64,000 nucleotides of DNA from WHSW01 sp963828755. GTDB lineage: Bacteria; Actinomycetota; Thermoleophilia; Solirubrobacterales; 70-9. Under the pieces are notes generated by a model. It had not been told where the DNA came from, did not search any database, and saw only the letters and a program-made list of their open reading frames with translations. Positions 28,342-38,478 of the stretch are shown here, piece after piece (within the stretch, counting starts at the first letter, position 1; the number at the start of each line of letters is the position of its first letter). A program made the translations under genes and the position numbers. The stretch lies in NCBI GenBank assembly GCA_963828755.1, contig CAWHFY010000003.1, positions 124,001-188,000 on the forward strand, written 5' to 3'.

Positions 28342-29347
28342 ATGGGCTTCACAGACCAGATCGAGCGGTATCGAAAGCGGGCGGGGATCGCGCTCGCGGG
28401 CAGGCGGCTGCGCGGCCGCGGCCCGGAGCCGCCGCCGGCGCCGTTCGTGTGCGGCGTCACCCGCTCGGGCACGACCCTGCTGCGCCTGATGCTCGACTCG
28501 CACCCCGACCTCGCGATCCCGGGCGAGACCCACTGGGTCCCGAAGCTGATCAAGGCCTTCGAGCGCTCCAAGCAGACCGGCGAGGACGCGGCCAACCTGG
28601 CGATCGACCACAAGCGCTGGGGCGACTTTCACCTCGACGCCGACGAGCTGCGGGCGCGGATCAATGCGCTCGACCCGGTCACCGCGGCCGACACGATTCG
28701 CGCCTTCTACATGCTCTACGCCGAGCGCGAGGGCAAGATCCGCTACGGCGACAAGACCCCCGGCTACGTGCGCGAGATGCGGCGGATCCAGCGGGTGCTG
28801 CCGGAGGCGCGGTTCGTCCACATCATCCGCGACGGCCGCGACGTCTCGCTCTCGCACCTGCGAATGAACTGGGGACCGGAGACCTACGAACAGTCGGCGC
28901 GGCTGTGGCGCAACCGAATCCGCAAAGGCGCGCAAGATGGCCCCGTCGGTGAACCACTACACGGAGGTCCGCTTCGAGGACCTGGTCGCCGACACCGAGG
29001 GCGTCCTGCGGCGGGTCTGCGACTTCATCGAGCTCGACTTCGACCCGGTGATGCTCGAGTACCACGAGCGCGCCGAGGGCCGGCTCGCCGAGAAGGCCCG
29101 CGAGCTACCGCGCAAGAATCGCCCGAACCAGACCGCGGAGGCGCGGATGGAGAGCCACGTGCTGGCCAAGGAGCCGCCGCGCTCGGACCGGATCGGCATG
29201 TGGCGCGAGCGGATGACGCCGGAGGAGATCGCCGAGTACGAGCGGGTCGCGGGCGACATGCTGGTCGAGCTCGGCTACGAGCTCGACTCGGAGGCGGGCG
29301 AGCAGCGCGCCGCGGAGAAGGGCGCCACGGCGCCCGCCGCCGCCTGA
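28342..29347 (+). CDS. PAPS-type sulfotransferase D (one frame break)
   Basis: About 335 residues, fourth of the paralogous set. It has FVCGVTRSGTTLLRLMLDSH, RYGDKTPGYVREM and FVHIIRDGRDVSLSHL. An extra A at about 28930 (AAAGGCGCGC) breaks the frame before KMAPSVNHYTEVRFEDLV; removing it restores RKARKMAPSV. The ATG at 28342 has GGAGGG 5 bases upstream and is preferred over the TTG at 28330. It follows glycosyltransferase 3 by 13 bases, so it is co-transcribed. The C-terminal tail is Ala/Glu-rich. Confidence 0.83.
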
Positions 29348-29358
29348 GGAGCCGCCGG

Positions 29359-30519
29359 TTGTCCCGACGAAGCCGGCTCGTCGTCGGCCTTGATCTGCGT
29401 CGCCGGCTCGCTGGCCCCTGCGAGCGCCGAAGCGATGCCATGGGATCAGCCCGGCGCGGTACCGCCCGCCCTGACCCCGCCGGCCGAGACCCCGGACCCG
29501 GCGTGCGCGCAGAGCTACGCCGACGACGCGCCGAAGCGGGGCCCGCGGCTCGAGTTCGGGATCGGCCCCCGGCTCGCGGGCGAGGCAGGAGCGACCCAGA
29601 CCACACCCGTGGTCGGCGAGGACAAGCGCCTGCGCGACCGGGCACTGCTCGAGCTGAAGGGCGACGCGCCGCTCCGGGTGAGGCTCAACCGGCTGTTCCA
29701 GGCCGACGGCAAGGCCGGGATCGCTGAGTTCCGGCGCATGACCCGCCATTACGCCTCGCTCGGGATCGACGTCGAGCTCCAGGTCCGGTACCACCCACTG
29801 CCAGAGCAGAATGGCGACATCGCCGCCTGGCTCGATTACGTGCGCCGCGTGGTGCGCGCGTTCGGCCCGATCAACCATGTGGTCGGCCTGCAGATCACCA
29901 ACGAGGTCAACCTGAGCTCGTCGCCGAACACATCCGATGGCGCCTACCGCGACGCCGTCCAGGCGCTCGCCCAGGGCGTCGTGGCGGCTAAGCGGGAGGC
30001 CCGCAGGCGCGGCTTCGACCAGCTGACCACGGGCTTCAACTACGCCTGGCGCTTCGGCGACGGCGACGCGGACTTCTGGCGGGCGGTCGGCGCCGCCGGG
30101 GGCAAGGCGCTGCGCAAGGCCACCGATTGGGTCGGGATCGACGCCTACCCGGGCACCTTCGTCCCGGCCACCGTGGAGGACCCGGCGACGCGCTGCTCGA
30201 GGGGATCGCGCAGGTGCGCGAGTGCTACATGCCGCTGGCGGGCCTCGGCCGGAAGGTCCCGATCCACCTCGAGGAGGTCGGCTACCCGACCGGGCCGGGA
30301 CGCGGCGAGGATGTGCAGGCGGTCGTCCTCGACGACTTCGTGCGCACCGTCAACGCCTACCGCGGTGCCTACGGGATCGAGGCCTTCAACTGGTTCGGGC
30401 TACGCGACAACAACAGCGAGGGGCCTAACTTCCAATCGTTCTTCGGGCTACTGCGCGACGATTACAGCCGCAAGCCCGCGTTCGCCGTCTACCGCGACCT
30501 GATCGCCCGGCTCGGCTAA
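29359..30519 (+). CDS. Secreted (beta/alpha)8 glycosidase-like protein (frame broken)
   Basis: About 385 residues. An N-terminal signal peptide is split by a frame break near 29390: TTG at 29359 reads SRRSRLVVGL, and LICVAGSLAPASAEA continues in another frame. The mature part looks like a clan-A TIM barrel. GLQITNEVNLS supplies the Asn-Glu acid/base pair, and IHLEEVGYPTG the likely nucleophile Glu; EAFNWFGLRD fits the last strand. A missing G near 30190 breaks VEDP-GDALLEGIAQV. The substrate is unknown. It closes the sulfotransferase/glycosyltransferase run, so it may trim or remodel the same extracellular glycan. Confidence 0.68.
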
Positions 30520-30592
30520 CCGGCCGCAGCCCGAACGGCGTCGTCGCGGCTGCCCGGACGAGCTCGCGACGGGCGGCCTCCACCCACCGAGT

Positions 30593-30609
30593 CTTACCGA
30601 TCGGGTAAG
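30593..30609 (+). terminator. Hairpin and candidate control region 30520-30751
   Basis: CTTACC (30593-30598) and GGTAAG (30604-30609) form a small stem. Downstream, GTTAACGGGG and CACCGGGTAG (about 30640-30661) resemble a stress-sigma GTTT-N-GGGTA promoter for the next gene. Nothing else is recognised in this 232-base gap. Confidence 0.35.
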
Positions 30610-30751
30610 CGCATCAAGCGGCTTCGGCGCGAGAACCGCGTTAACGGGGCCTTCACCGGGTAGCGAAGGCGCAGAGATTTGGAACCCTCACGGTCCAGCA
30701 CCTCGGATCGGTACGCCCGTGCGGGTCCATCCGCCACCGAAAGGAATCGAA

Positions 30752-31147
30752 ATGAGCGCAGTCGCAATCGTCTTGATCGTGATCGTCGTGATCGTCGTCA
30801 TCGCCCTGCTGGTCGCCGCCTCACGCCGCCGAGCGCAGGTCCGCGCCGATGACCGCCGCCAGGTCGCATCCGAGCACCGCGAGGAAGCGGCCACGCGCCG
30901 ACTGTCCGCGGAGAAGGAATCAGCGGCGGCCGACGAGCAGGCGGCGCGCGCGCGTCGCGAGGCCGCCGAGGCGGAAGAGCGCGCGCAGGCCGCGGAGCGC
31001 GAGCGTGCGACCGCGGACGCCCACGAGGAGCACGCGAGCTCGATCGATCCGGACGCCGAATCGAGCGAAGCCACCCGAACCTCCGAGCCGACTACGACCA
31101 CCGACCGCACCGACGAGCCGACCACGACGACCGAGCGCAGCGCCTGA
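30752..31147 (+). CDS. Small single-pass membrane protein with coiled coil
   Basis: A 131-residue protein. The first ~25 residues are one very hydrophobic helix (AIVLIVIVVIVVIALLV). Residues 30-100 are a charged Ala/Glu/Arg coiled coil, and the tail repeats a short Thr-rich unit, TSEPTTTTD and TDEPTTTTE. There is a good ribosome-binding site (AAGGAA) before ATG 30752. A GTTAA-N12-GGGTA pattern upstream hints at stress control. The function is unknown; similar anchor-plus-coil proteins occur in actinobacteria as envelope or stress proteins. Confidence 0.7.
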   Translation: MSAVAIVLIVIVVIVVIALLVAASRRRAQVRADDRRQVASEHREEAATRRLSAEKESAAADEQAARARREAAEAEERAQAAERERATADAHEEHASSIDPDAESSEATRTSEPTTTTDRTDEPTTTTERSA

Positions 31148-31201
31148 CGCCGTCCGGGACGATGACGTCGCCCCTCGCCCAGCGCGAGGGGCGGCCCTCG
31201 C

Positions 31202-32383
31202 CTAGGGTGAGTAGCGCAGCACCGTGAGGCCGCCTGGCAGCGAGCCGAGCGCCACCTTGTCCGCGTTGTCGACCTTCTCCGCGAGCAGCGGCTTGGCGCC
31301 CGCGAGGACGTTGAGATAGACCGTCGCCGGGGCGCCGGTGACCTGGTCGACAACGTCGCGCTGAAAGCGCACCGCGCCCGCCTTCACGGTGGCGCAGGGG
31401 TTCGCGTAGCCGCTGCGCCCGAGGGTGCAGTTGAAGCCGTTCGACTCGGTCGCCTGGCCCTTGAGCGGAATCGCGTTCTTCGCGATCCCGGTCGACTTGG
31501 TCGCGGTCGGGTCGGTCCCGACGATCACCCGCGAGGAGATGAAGGTGTTGAAGCGCAGGGCGTTGATGTCGGTCGTGAACGAGGAGTCGAACGCGAGCAC
31601 CTCGCCCTTCTGCGGCGAGGGAATCGGGATCGAGTAGACGCTCCGGCGCTTCTCGGAGTCGTCGATCGTCAGCGGCAGTTCGGTGTTGACCAGGTCCTCG
31701 GTCGAGGTCGAACTCGGCGCCGGGACGTTGCCGTGCGCCTGGACCAGGTTGACGCGGCCCTTGTCCTGGGCGACCGACGCGTCCGGTCGGTCGGCGCCGA
31801 GCACGACGACGTCGCCGCCCTTGGCCTTCTTGTTGGAGGCGCCGACGATCAGGTTGACGTAGCACGCGTCAGGGGGGCACGGCAGCGCCGAGAGATCGGT
31901 GACCGTGGTCTCGGCGTTCGGGATCGCGATCGTGCAGTGGTGGTTTCGGTTCGGACGCTGCTGCTTGCAGAGCACGGTGCGGCTCGGGGTCAGGGGCAGG
32001 AATCCCGAGTCGGCCTTCGGGCTCGGACTCAGGACGATCCGGGCGGTCACGGTCGGGTTGATCTGGTAGCTGCGCCCCACGCAACGCGGGCCCTGGGAGA
32101 CGCAGGTGGTCGAGACCTGGACCTCGCCGCTGACGCGCAGACGATCCCCGGCGGCAATCGGCTCGAAGGTCGACGGGTCGAGCCGGAAGGCGACCCGGTC
32201 GCGGGCCCCCGGCTGGCGGGCGATCGGGATCCGCTTGATCAGCTCGCCGTTGTCCCCGCTGGTCGAAACGACCGGCTGCGGCGGCTTCGGATTGAGCACG
32301 CCTCCCGCCGCCCCGGCGGGAACCGCGATCGCGAGCAACGCCAGCGAGGGCGCGATGAGGCGCTTGACGGTCGGACCACCCAT
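31202..32383 (-). CDS. Secreted protein of unknown function
   Basis: About 393 residues with a clear signal peptide (VKRLIAPSLALLAIAVPAGAAGG). The mature part is beta-rich with paired cysteines (CVSQGPRC, CKQQRPNRNHHC, CPPDAC, CTLGRSGYANPC), suggesting disulfide-bonded extracellular domains. The repeated pattern of VNLIVGASN and VYLNVLAGAK near both ends suggests two similar beta domains. No enzyme motif is seen. The start is ATG 32383 or GTG 32395. It is convergent with the small membrane protein and divergent from purL. Confidence 0.65.
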   Translation of the reverse strand: MGGPTVKRLIAPSLALLAIAVPAGAAGGVLNPKPPQPVVSTSGDNGELIKRIPIARQPGARDRVAFRLDPSTFEPIAAGDRLRVSGEVQVSTTCVSQGPRCVGRSYQINPTVTARIVLSPSPKADSGFLPLTPSRTVLCKQQRPNRNHHCTIAIPNAETTVTDLSALPCPPDACYVNLIVGASNKKAKGGDVVVLGADRPDASVAQDKGRVNLVQAHGNVPAPSSTSTEDLVNTELPLTIDDSEKRRSVYSIPIPSPQKGEVLAFDSSFTTDINALRFNTFISSRVIVGTDPTATKSTGIAKNAIPLKGQATESNGFNCTLGRSGYANPCATVKAGAVRFQRDVVDQVTGAPATVYLNVLAGAKPLLAEKVDNADKVALGSLPGGLTVLRYSP

Positions 32384-32472
32384 CTCCCGGATCACAACAC
32401 TCCCAGGCCGCTCGGGTAGCGGCCCGCCGGGCGGACTGAAAGACGACGTGCACAATCGCTTTACTTGCGCGT

Positions 32473-34695
32473 CTGACCGCCTCGGCCTCCAAGCACCGCG
32501 AGCTCGGGCTCACCGATGCCGAGTTCGAGCTGATCATCGAGAAGCTCGGGCGCGAGCCGAACGGGGTCGAGCTGGCGATGTTCAGCCTCCTGTGGTCCGA
32601 GCACTGCGCGTACAAGCACTCGCGCAAGCTGCTGCGCCGACTACCGACCGAGGGCGACCGCGTCCTGATGGGCCCGGGCGAGAACGCCGGGGCCGTCTCG
32701 GTCGGCGACGGCTGGGCGGTGGCGTTCAAGGTCGAGTCGCACAACCACCCGAGCGCGGTCGAGCCGTTCCAGGGCGCCGCAACGGGGGTCGGCGGGATCC
32801 TGCGCGACGTCTTCGCCCTCGGCGCGCGGCCGATCGCGGTGCTCGACTCGCTGCGGTTCGGGGAGCTCGACTCGCAGCGCTCCCGTTACCTGTTCGACCA
32901 CGTGGTCGCCGGAATCGGCCACTACGGCAACTCGATCGGGGTCCCGACGGTCGGCGGCGAGGTCTACTTCGAGGCTCCCTACGAGCAGAACTGCCTGGTC
33001 AACGCGATGTGCGTCGGGCTCGCGCGCGCCGACGAGATGGTCCGCGCGGCGGCGGCCGGGGTCGGCAACTCGGTCGTCCTCATGGGCGCGTCCACGGGCC
33101 GCGACGGGATCGGAGGCGCGTCGGTGCTCGCCTCGGCCGAGCTCGAGGGTGGCGACGACTCGAAGCGCCCGACGGTCCAGATCGGCGACCCATTCGAGGA
33201 GGCGAAGGTGCTCGAGTGCTGCCTCGAACTGCTCGCCGACGGGCTCCTCGTGTCGCTTCAGGATCTCGGCGCCGCCGGGCTCACCTCGTCGGCCGGCGAG
33301 ATGGCCTCGAGCGGGGGGGTCGGGATCGACATCGATGTCGCCAGGGTGCCGCTGCGCGAGGCCGACATGGAGCCGTTCGAGATCATGGTCTCCGAGTCGC
33401 AGGAGCGGATGCTCGCCGTGGTCGAGCCGGCCAAGGTCGACGCGGTCCTCGCCCGCTGCGAGAGGTGGGAGACCGGATCCGCGGTGATCGGCGAGATCAC
33501 CGACTCCGGCACCTTCCGGGTGCTGCGCGGCGGCGAGGTGGTCGGCGAGATGCCGGTGGCGGCGTTGGTGGATGACGCACCGCTGTATGACCTAGAACCG
33601 CAGGAGCCGAGCACGTGGCCCTACGCCGGCGTCGCCGGTCACTCGTCACTCGTCACTCGCGAGCAGGACGACGCGGGCGAGTTGCTCTTGGAGTTGCTCG
33701 CGAGCCCCAATGTAGCCAGCAAGCGGTGGGCGTTCGAGCAGTACGACTCGGTGGTCGGCTCGCACACGATCCGCCGACCCGAGTCCGCCGACGCCGCCGT
33801 TCTCCACCTGCACGAGGCCGGGGCGACGATCGCTGTCTCGATCGACGGGAACGGGCGCCGCGTCGCCTGCGATCCGTACGCCGGCACGATCGAGGCGGTG
33901 CTCGAGTGCGCGCAGAACCTCGCCTGCGTCGGCGCCGCGCCGCTCGGGCTCACCAACTGTCTCAACTTCGGCAACCCGGAGAAGCCGACGGTCGCCTGGC
34001 AGCTCGACCGCTCGACCCAGGCCCTCGCCGACGCCTGCAACGCGCTTGCGGTCCCGGTGGTCGGCGGAAACGTCTCGCTCTACAACGAGACCGACCAGGG
34101 CCCGATCTACCCGACCCCCGTGGTCGGCATGGTCGGCGAGCTTCACGACCCCGAACGCGCCGGCGGGCTCGCCGCAGCGGCGGGTGACGCGATCGCGATC
34201 TGCGGCCCGTTCTCGCCGTCGCTCGCCGGCTCGGAACTGGCGAAGCTGCGCGGCGAGCTCGGGGCCGGGCTGCCCTCGCTCCCGATCGACTCGGTCGCTG
34301 TCGCGATCGCAGCGGTGCGCGAGGCGGTGCGCGAAGGCGCCGTGCGCGCCGCCCACGACATCAGCGACGGCGGGCTCGCCTGCGCGGTGGCCGAGGTCGC
34401 GATCGCCGGCGGCGTCGGGGTCGACGCCGACCTCGACCCGCTGGTCGAGGCTCGCGGCTGCTCGGGCGAGACGGCGTTGTTCGGCGAGGGACCAGGCGGC
34501 TTCGTGCTCACCGGCGACCGCGCCCGGCTCGAGGCACTGGCTCGCGACGGCGTCGACCTGTTCGTGGTCGGCGAGGTGGGCGGCGACCGGATCACGCTCT
34601 CGGCCGCGGACGCGGAGGCCGACGTCGCCCTCACCGACGCCGAGCGCGCCTGGCGCTCGCTCGGTGAGCGCATCGAGAGCGACGTTCTCGCCTGA
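32473..34695 (+). CDS. purL: FGAM synthase large subunit PurL
   Basis: About 740 residues, the ATP-using subunit of FGAM synthase in PurSQL organisms. Conserved blocks are LWSEHCAYKHSRK, KVESHNHPSAVEPFQGAATGVGGI, ALLGASTGRDGIGGA-like (residues ~195-210) and ISDGGLACAVAEV. The N-terminal SKHRELGLTDAEFELIIEKL is in frame upstream of ATG 32578, but no ATG/GTG/TTG precedes it. The start is therefore either CTG at about 32473 or lost to a base error. A heptamer array (33639-33659) encodes HSSLVTR in the linker between the two halves. Confidence 0.93.
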   Translation: MTASASKHRELGLTDAEFELIIEKLGREPNGVELAMFSLLWSEHCAYKHSRKLLRRLPTEGDRVLMGPGENAGAVSVGDGWAVAFKVESHNHPSAVEPFQGAATGVGGILRDVFALGARPIAVLDSLRFGELDSQRSRYLFDHVVAGIGHYGNSIGVPTVGGEVYFEAPYEQNCLVNAMCVGLARADEMVRAAAAGVGNSVVLMGASTGRDGIGGASVLASAELEGGDDSKRPTVQIGDPFEEAKVLECCLELLADGLLVSLQDLGAAGLTSSAGEMASSGGVGIDIDVARVPLREADMEPFEIMVSESQERMLAVVEPAKVDAVLARCERWETGSAVIGEITDSGTFRVLRGGEVVGEMPVAALVDDAPLYDLEPQEPSTWPYAGVAGHSSLVTREQDDAGELLLELLASPNVASKRWAFEQYDSVVGSHTIRRPESADAAVLHLHEAGATIAVSIDGNGRRVACDPYAGTIEAVLECAQNLACVGAAPLGLTNCLNFGNPEKPTVAWQLDRSTQALADACNALAVPVVGGNVSLYNETDQGPIYPTPVVGMVGELHDPERAGGLAAAAGDAIAICGPFSPSLAGSELAKLRGELGAGLPSLPIDSVAVAIAAVREAVREGAVRAAHDISDGGLACAVAEVAIAGGVGVDADLDPLVEARGCSGETALFGEGPGGFVLTGDRARLEALARDGVDLFVVGEVGGDRITLSAADAEADVALTDAERAWRSLGERIESDVLA
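33639..33659 (+). repeat. Family C heptamer array inside purL
   Basis: Three perfect tandem copies of TCACTCG (21 bases, 7 codons), in frame in the inter-domain linker of PurL between YAGVAG and REQDDAGEL. Confidence 0.85.
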
Positions 34696-34869
34696 GCCAC
34701 GGGAGGCGATGCGCTTCGCCCAGCCCGCCGTCGACCAGGTCGACGCCCGGATCGGCGTTGACCGAATCACGCCAGCCGCGGGGCGAGATCGGCCGCCTCC
34801 GTTGCTAGCCTTGACGGGTAGGCGCCCGCCTGCCTCGCATCACGACTTCTGGGGTATCGAGAAGCCTCG

Positions 34870-36333
34870 ATGGAGCTAATTGAGCGGCCCTCATCCGACG
34901 TCGATCACGTCGACGTCCCCGAGCGCGATGGACCCCGCGACGAATGCGGGGTCTTTGGCCTGTACGCGCCCGGCCACGATGTCGCCCGGCTCACCTACTT
35001 CGCGCTGTACGCGCTGCAGCACCGGGGCCAGGAGTCGGCCGGGATCGCGAGCTGCGAGGGCGGGCACATCACCACGCTGCGCGACACGGGCCTCGTCTCC
35101 CAGGTCTTCGACGAGGAGAAGCTGCGGGCGCTCGACGGCGACATGGCGATTGGCCACGTCCGTTACTCGACCACCGGCGGCGGCTCCTGGGAGAACTCGC
35201 AGCCGGTCTGGCGCGACGACGGCCGCGAGGTGGCGCTCGCCCACAACGGCAACCTGACCAACGCCGTCGAGCTCTACAACGAACTGCGCGAGCGCGGGAT
35301 CAGCTTCCGGGGCACCTCTGACTCGGAGATCATCGCGGCGCTGCTCTCGGTCGAGGAGACTCGACCGATCGAGAACGCCGTCGCCGCGGTGATGCCGCGG
35401 CTCGAGGGCGCCTACTCGACCGTGGTCATGACCAAACGCGCCGTGGTCGCCTTCCGCGATCCGAACGGGGTCCGGCCGCTCTCACTCGGCAAGCTCGGCA
35501 ATCGCTTCTGCGTCGCATCCGAGAGCTGCGCGTTCGACATCATCGGCGCCGAGTTGATGCGGGAGGTGCAGCCGGGCGAGCTCGTCGCGCTGACCGAGGG
35601 CGGGCTCGAGACCCGCCAGATCGTCCCCGCCGACCGTCCCGCGCACTGCGTCTTCGAGCACATCTACTTCTCCCGGCCCGACTCGCGGCTCGAGGGCCGC
35701 GTGCTGCAGGAGGTCCGCGGGCGGATGGGCGAGATCCTCGCCCATGAATCCCCGGTCGACGCCGACCTCGTGATCAGCGTCCCCGACTCGGGCAACGCGG
35801 CCGCGAACGGGTACGCGCGCGCCTCCGGCCTGCCCAAGGACGACGGGCTGATCAAGAACCGCTACGTCCAGCGAACCTTCATCCAGCCGGGCCAGGAGCT
35901 GCGCAAGCACGGATTGCGCATGAAGTTCAACCCGCTGCCCGAGATCGTCTCCGGCAAACGGGTCGTCGTCGTCGACGACTCGATCGTGCGCGGCAACACC
36001 ACCCGCCAGATCATCGGCATGCTGCGCGACGCCGGCGCGCTCGAGGTCCACCTTCGCATCTCGGCCCCGCCGATCCGCTACCCCTGCCACTACGGGGTCG
36101 ACATGTCGACCTCCGAGGAGATGATCGCCCACGACCGCACGGTCGAGGAGATCGCCGCCGAGATCGGCGCCGACTCGCTCGCCTACCTGTCGCTCGACGG
36201 CGTCTACGAGGCGGTTGGGACGCCGCGCGAGGTCCACTGCGACGCCTGCTTCACCGGCGAGTACCCGCTGCGCAGCGGCGGCGACGCGAACGGCAAGTTC
36301 GCGCTCGAGGCCTTGCCGGTCGTCCAGGGGTGA
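34870..36333 (+). CDS. purF: Amidophosphoribosyltransferase
   Basis: A 487-residue first enzyme of de novo purine synthesis (PRPP + glutamine to phosphoribosylamine). A propeptide of about 25 residues precedes the catalytic Cys in DECGVFGLY, so self-cleavage is expected as in the Bacillus-type enzyme. The glutaminase block LQHRGQESAGIAS and the PRPP loop VVVVDDSIVRGNTT are intact. The Cys-rich positions in the C-terminal third (YPCHYGVDM, HCDACFTGEY) suggest the iron-sulfur type. Its stop overlaps the recQ GTG by 4 bases. A 174-base gap separates it from purL. Confidence 0.96.
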   Translation: MELIERPSSDVDHVDVPERDGPRDECGVFGLYAPGHDVARLTYFALYALQHRGQESAGIASCEGGHITTLRDTGLVSQVFDEEKLRALDGDMAIGHVRYSTTGGGSWENSQPVWRDDGREVALAHNGNLTNAVELYNELRERGISFRGTSDSEIIAALLSVEETRPIENAVAAVMPRLEGAYSTVVMTKRAVVAFRDPNGVRPLSLGKLGNRFCVASESCAFDIIGAELMREVQPGELVALTEGGLETRQIVPADRPAHCVFEHIYFSRPDSRLEGRVLQEVRGRMGEILAHESPVDADLVISVPDSGNAAANGYARASGLPKDDGLIKNRYVQRTFIQPGQELRKHGLRMKFNPLPEIVSGKRVVVVDDSIVRGNTTRQIIGMLRDAGALEVHLRISAPPIRYPCHYGVDMSTSEEMIAHDRTVEEIAAEIGADSLAYLSLDGVYEAVGTPREVHCDACFTGEYPLRSGGDANGKFALEALPVVQG

Positions 36334-37847
36334 ACGAGGCCCAGCTCACCGAGGCGCTGCAGCGCAACTTCGGCCATCCCGCCTTTCGCCCCGGCCAGCT
36401 CGAGGCGGTCGAGGCGGTGGTCGGGAGCCGCGACGTCCTTCTCGTGATGCCGACCGGCGCCGGCAAGTCGCTCGGCTACCAGCTACCGGCGATCCTCGAC
36501 CGCAAGCTGGCGCTGATCGTCTCACCGCTGGTCTCGCTGATGACCGATCAGGTCGAGAGCCTGCGCGGGCACGCCGAGCTGATCAACGCCCAGCGCGACC
36601 GCGAGGACAACCGCAGGGCGCTCGACCGCGCGATCGCCGGCGAGACGTCTCGATGCTCTACGTCGCGCCGGAGCGCTTCGCGACCCCCGGCTTCATCGAC
36701 CGGCTGAGCGAGGCTGCGGTCGGGATCTTCGTCGTCGACGAGGCGCACTGCGTGAGCCAGTGGGGCCACGATTTTCGCCCCGACTACCTGCGCCTCGGCG
36801 ATGTCGCCCAGCGGGTCGGGGCGCGTTCGATCTTCGCCGCGACGGCGACCGCCACCCCGCGGGTCGCGGCCGACATCGCCCAGCGACTCGGGCTGCGCGA
36901 CCCGGTGCGGATCACGACCGGGTTCGACCGCCCCAACCTCTCCTACGACGTGGTCAAGGTCGGCTCCGAGCGCGCCAAGCAGGCGGCCACGCTGGCGCTG
37001 CTCTCCGAGCCCGAGGCGCTCCCGGCGATCGTCTACGCCGGCACCCGCAAGAAGACCAAGGCGACCGCCGACTGGCTCAGCGGGAAGCTCGGGCAACGCG
37101 TCCCGACCTACCACGCCGGGATGGAGCGCGAGGCGCGCGCCGCGGCGCAGCGAGCCTTCATGTCGGGCGAGGCGCCGGTGGTGGTGGCGACGAACGCATT
37201 CGGGATGGGCGTCGACAAGTCGAACGTCCGCACCGTGATCCACGAGGTCGTGCCGTCCTCGCTGGAGGCCTACTACCAGGAGGCCGGCCGCGGCGGGCGC
37301 GACGGGTTGCCGTCGCGCTGCGTGCTGCTGGCCGAGAACCGCGACAAGGGCCTCCACGTGTTCTTCATCAACCAGGTCGACGATCCCGAGGCCAGGAATC
37401 ACCGCTGGCGCCAGTACCGGGAGGTCTGGGGATTCGTCGAGGGCGAGGGATGCCGGCGGCGGGCGATCCTCAGGCACTTCGGCGATCGAGTCGAGCCGAC
37501 GGCGCTCGGGCGGTGCTGCGACGTCTGCAACGGGCCGCTGGAGATCGCGACCGCCCCGCCGGCGCGGCGCAGCGTCGCGGAGTACTCCGACATCGAGCGA
37601 TGCGATCGTCGCCGTGGTCGAGCGCGCCGAGCCGTCGGTCGGGCGCACCAAGACGGTCGAGATCCTGCGCGGCGGCCGCAGCAAGGCCCTGCTCAAGTAC
37701 TCCTATGACTCGCTGCCCGGTTACGGCGACTTCGCCGAGTGGCACGCCGACGACGTGCTGGCGCGGATCGACGGGCTGATCGAGTCCGGACGGCTGCGCA
37801 AGACCGGCGGGCGCTACCCCACCCTGCGGGTCGCCCAGGCGGCGTGA
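36330..37847 (+). CDS. recQ: RecQ-family DNA helicase (two frame breaks)
   Basis: About 505 residues of a superfamily-2 3'-5' DNA helicase. Motif I is MPTGAGKSLGYQLPA, motif II is VVDEAHCVSQWGHDFRPDY, and motif VI is QEAGRGGRDG; the zinc region is CRRRAILRHFGD followed by GRCCDVCN. A break near 36645 separates RALDRAIAGE from VSMLYVAPERF. Another near 37597 separates SVAEYSDI from DAIVAVVERAEPSVGRTKTVEILRGG, the C-terminal wing. Both reading frames are well conserved either side, so the gene is probably intact in life. It sits between purF and purN with a GTGA overlap to purF. Confidence 0.9.
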
Positions 37848-37851
37848 GCCG

Positions 37852-38468
37852 GTGAGCTCGCTGCGCGTCGGGGTGCTGGCCTCCGGCACCGGAACCAACC
37901 TCCAGGCGATCCTCGACTCGGTCCACGGGCGCGACGGGGTCGACCGTCGTCGCGGTCGGCTCCGACAAGGCCCGACGCGATGGCGCTGCAGCGGGCCGCG
38001 CGCGCCGGAATCGAGACCGGGGTGTTCGCCGCCGCCGACTACCCGGACCGCGAGGCGCGCGACGTCGCGATCGCCGACTGGCTCGACCGCCAGGGGGTCG
38101 AGCTGCTGGTTCTCGCCGGCTACATGCAGCTGCTGTCGGCCGCGTTCATCGCCCGGTTCGCCGGGCGGGTGATCAACGTCCATCCGGCCCTGCTGCCGTC
38201 GTTCCCGGGCCTCGACGCGGTCGGCCAGGCGCTCGAGCACGGGGTCCGGATCACCGGGGTCACCGTCCATTTCGTCGACGAGGGAGTCGACTCCGGGCCG
38301 ATCATCCTGCAGCGCCCGGTACCGGTGCCGCCCGACCGCGACCGCGAGGCGCTCGAGGCGGCGATCCACGCTACCGAGCACGCGCTGCTGCCGACCGCGA
38401 TCGAGCTGATCGCGACCGGGCGCGTCTCGATCGACCCGGGGTCGCGCGTGGTCGCGATCGGCGATTAG
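37852..38468 (+). CDS. purN: Phosphoribosylglycinamide formyltransferase (frame broken)
   Basis: About 205 residues of GART, which formylates GAR with 10-formyl-THF. It has N-terminal VGVLASGTGTNLQAIL and then VLAGYMQLLSAAFIARF, the catalytic INVHPALLPSFPG and the Asp region VHFVDEGVDSGPII. Two small indels between 37935 and 37980 displace VVAVGSDK-PDAMALQRAA. The start is GTG at 37852, 4 bases after the recQ stop. Next is purH, 10 bases downstream, so the order purN-purH matches many bacteria. Confidence 0.92.
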
Positions 38469-38478
38469 ACTCGACCCA

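Noticed and set aside
20939..30519. The sulfotransferase/glycosyltransferase island as an integrated mobile element
   Set aside because: No integrase, transposase, terminal repeats or attachment sites are seen, and base composition looks like the rest of the window.
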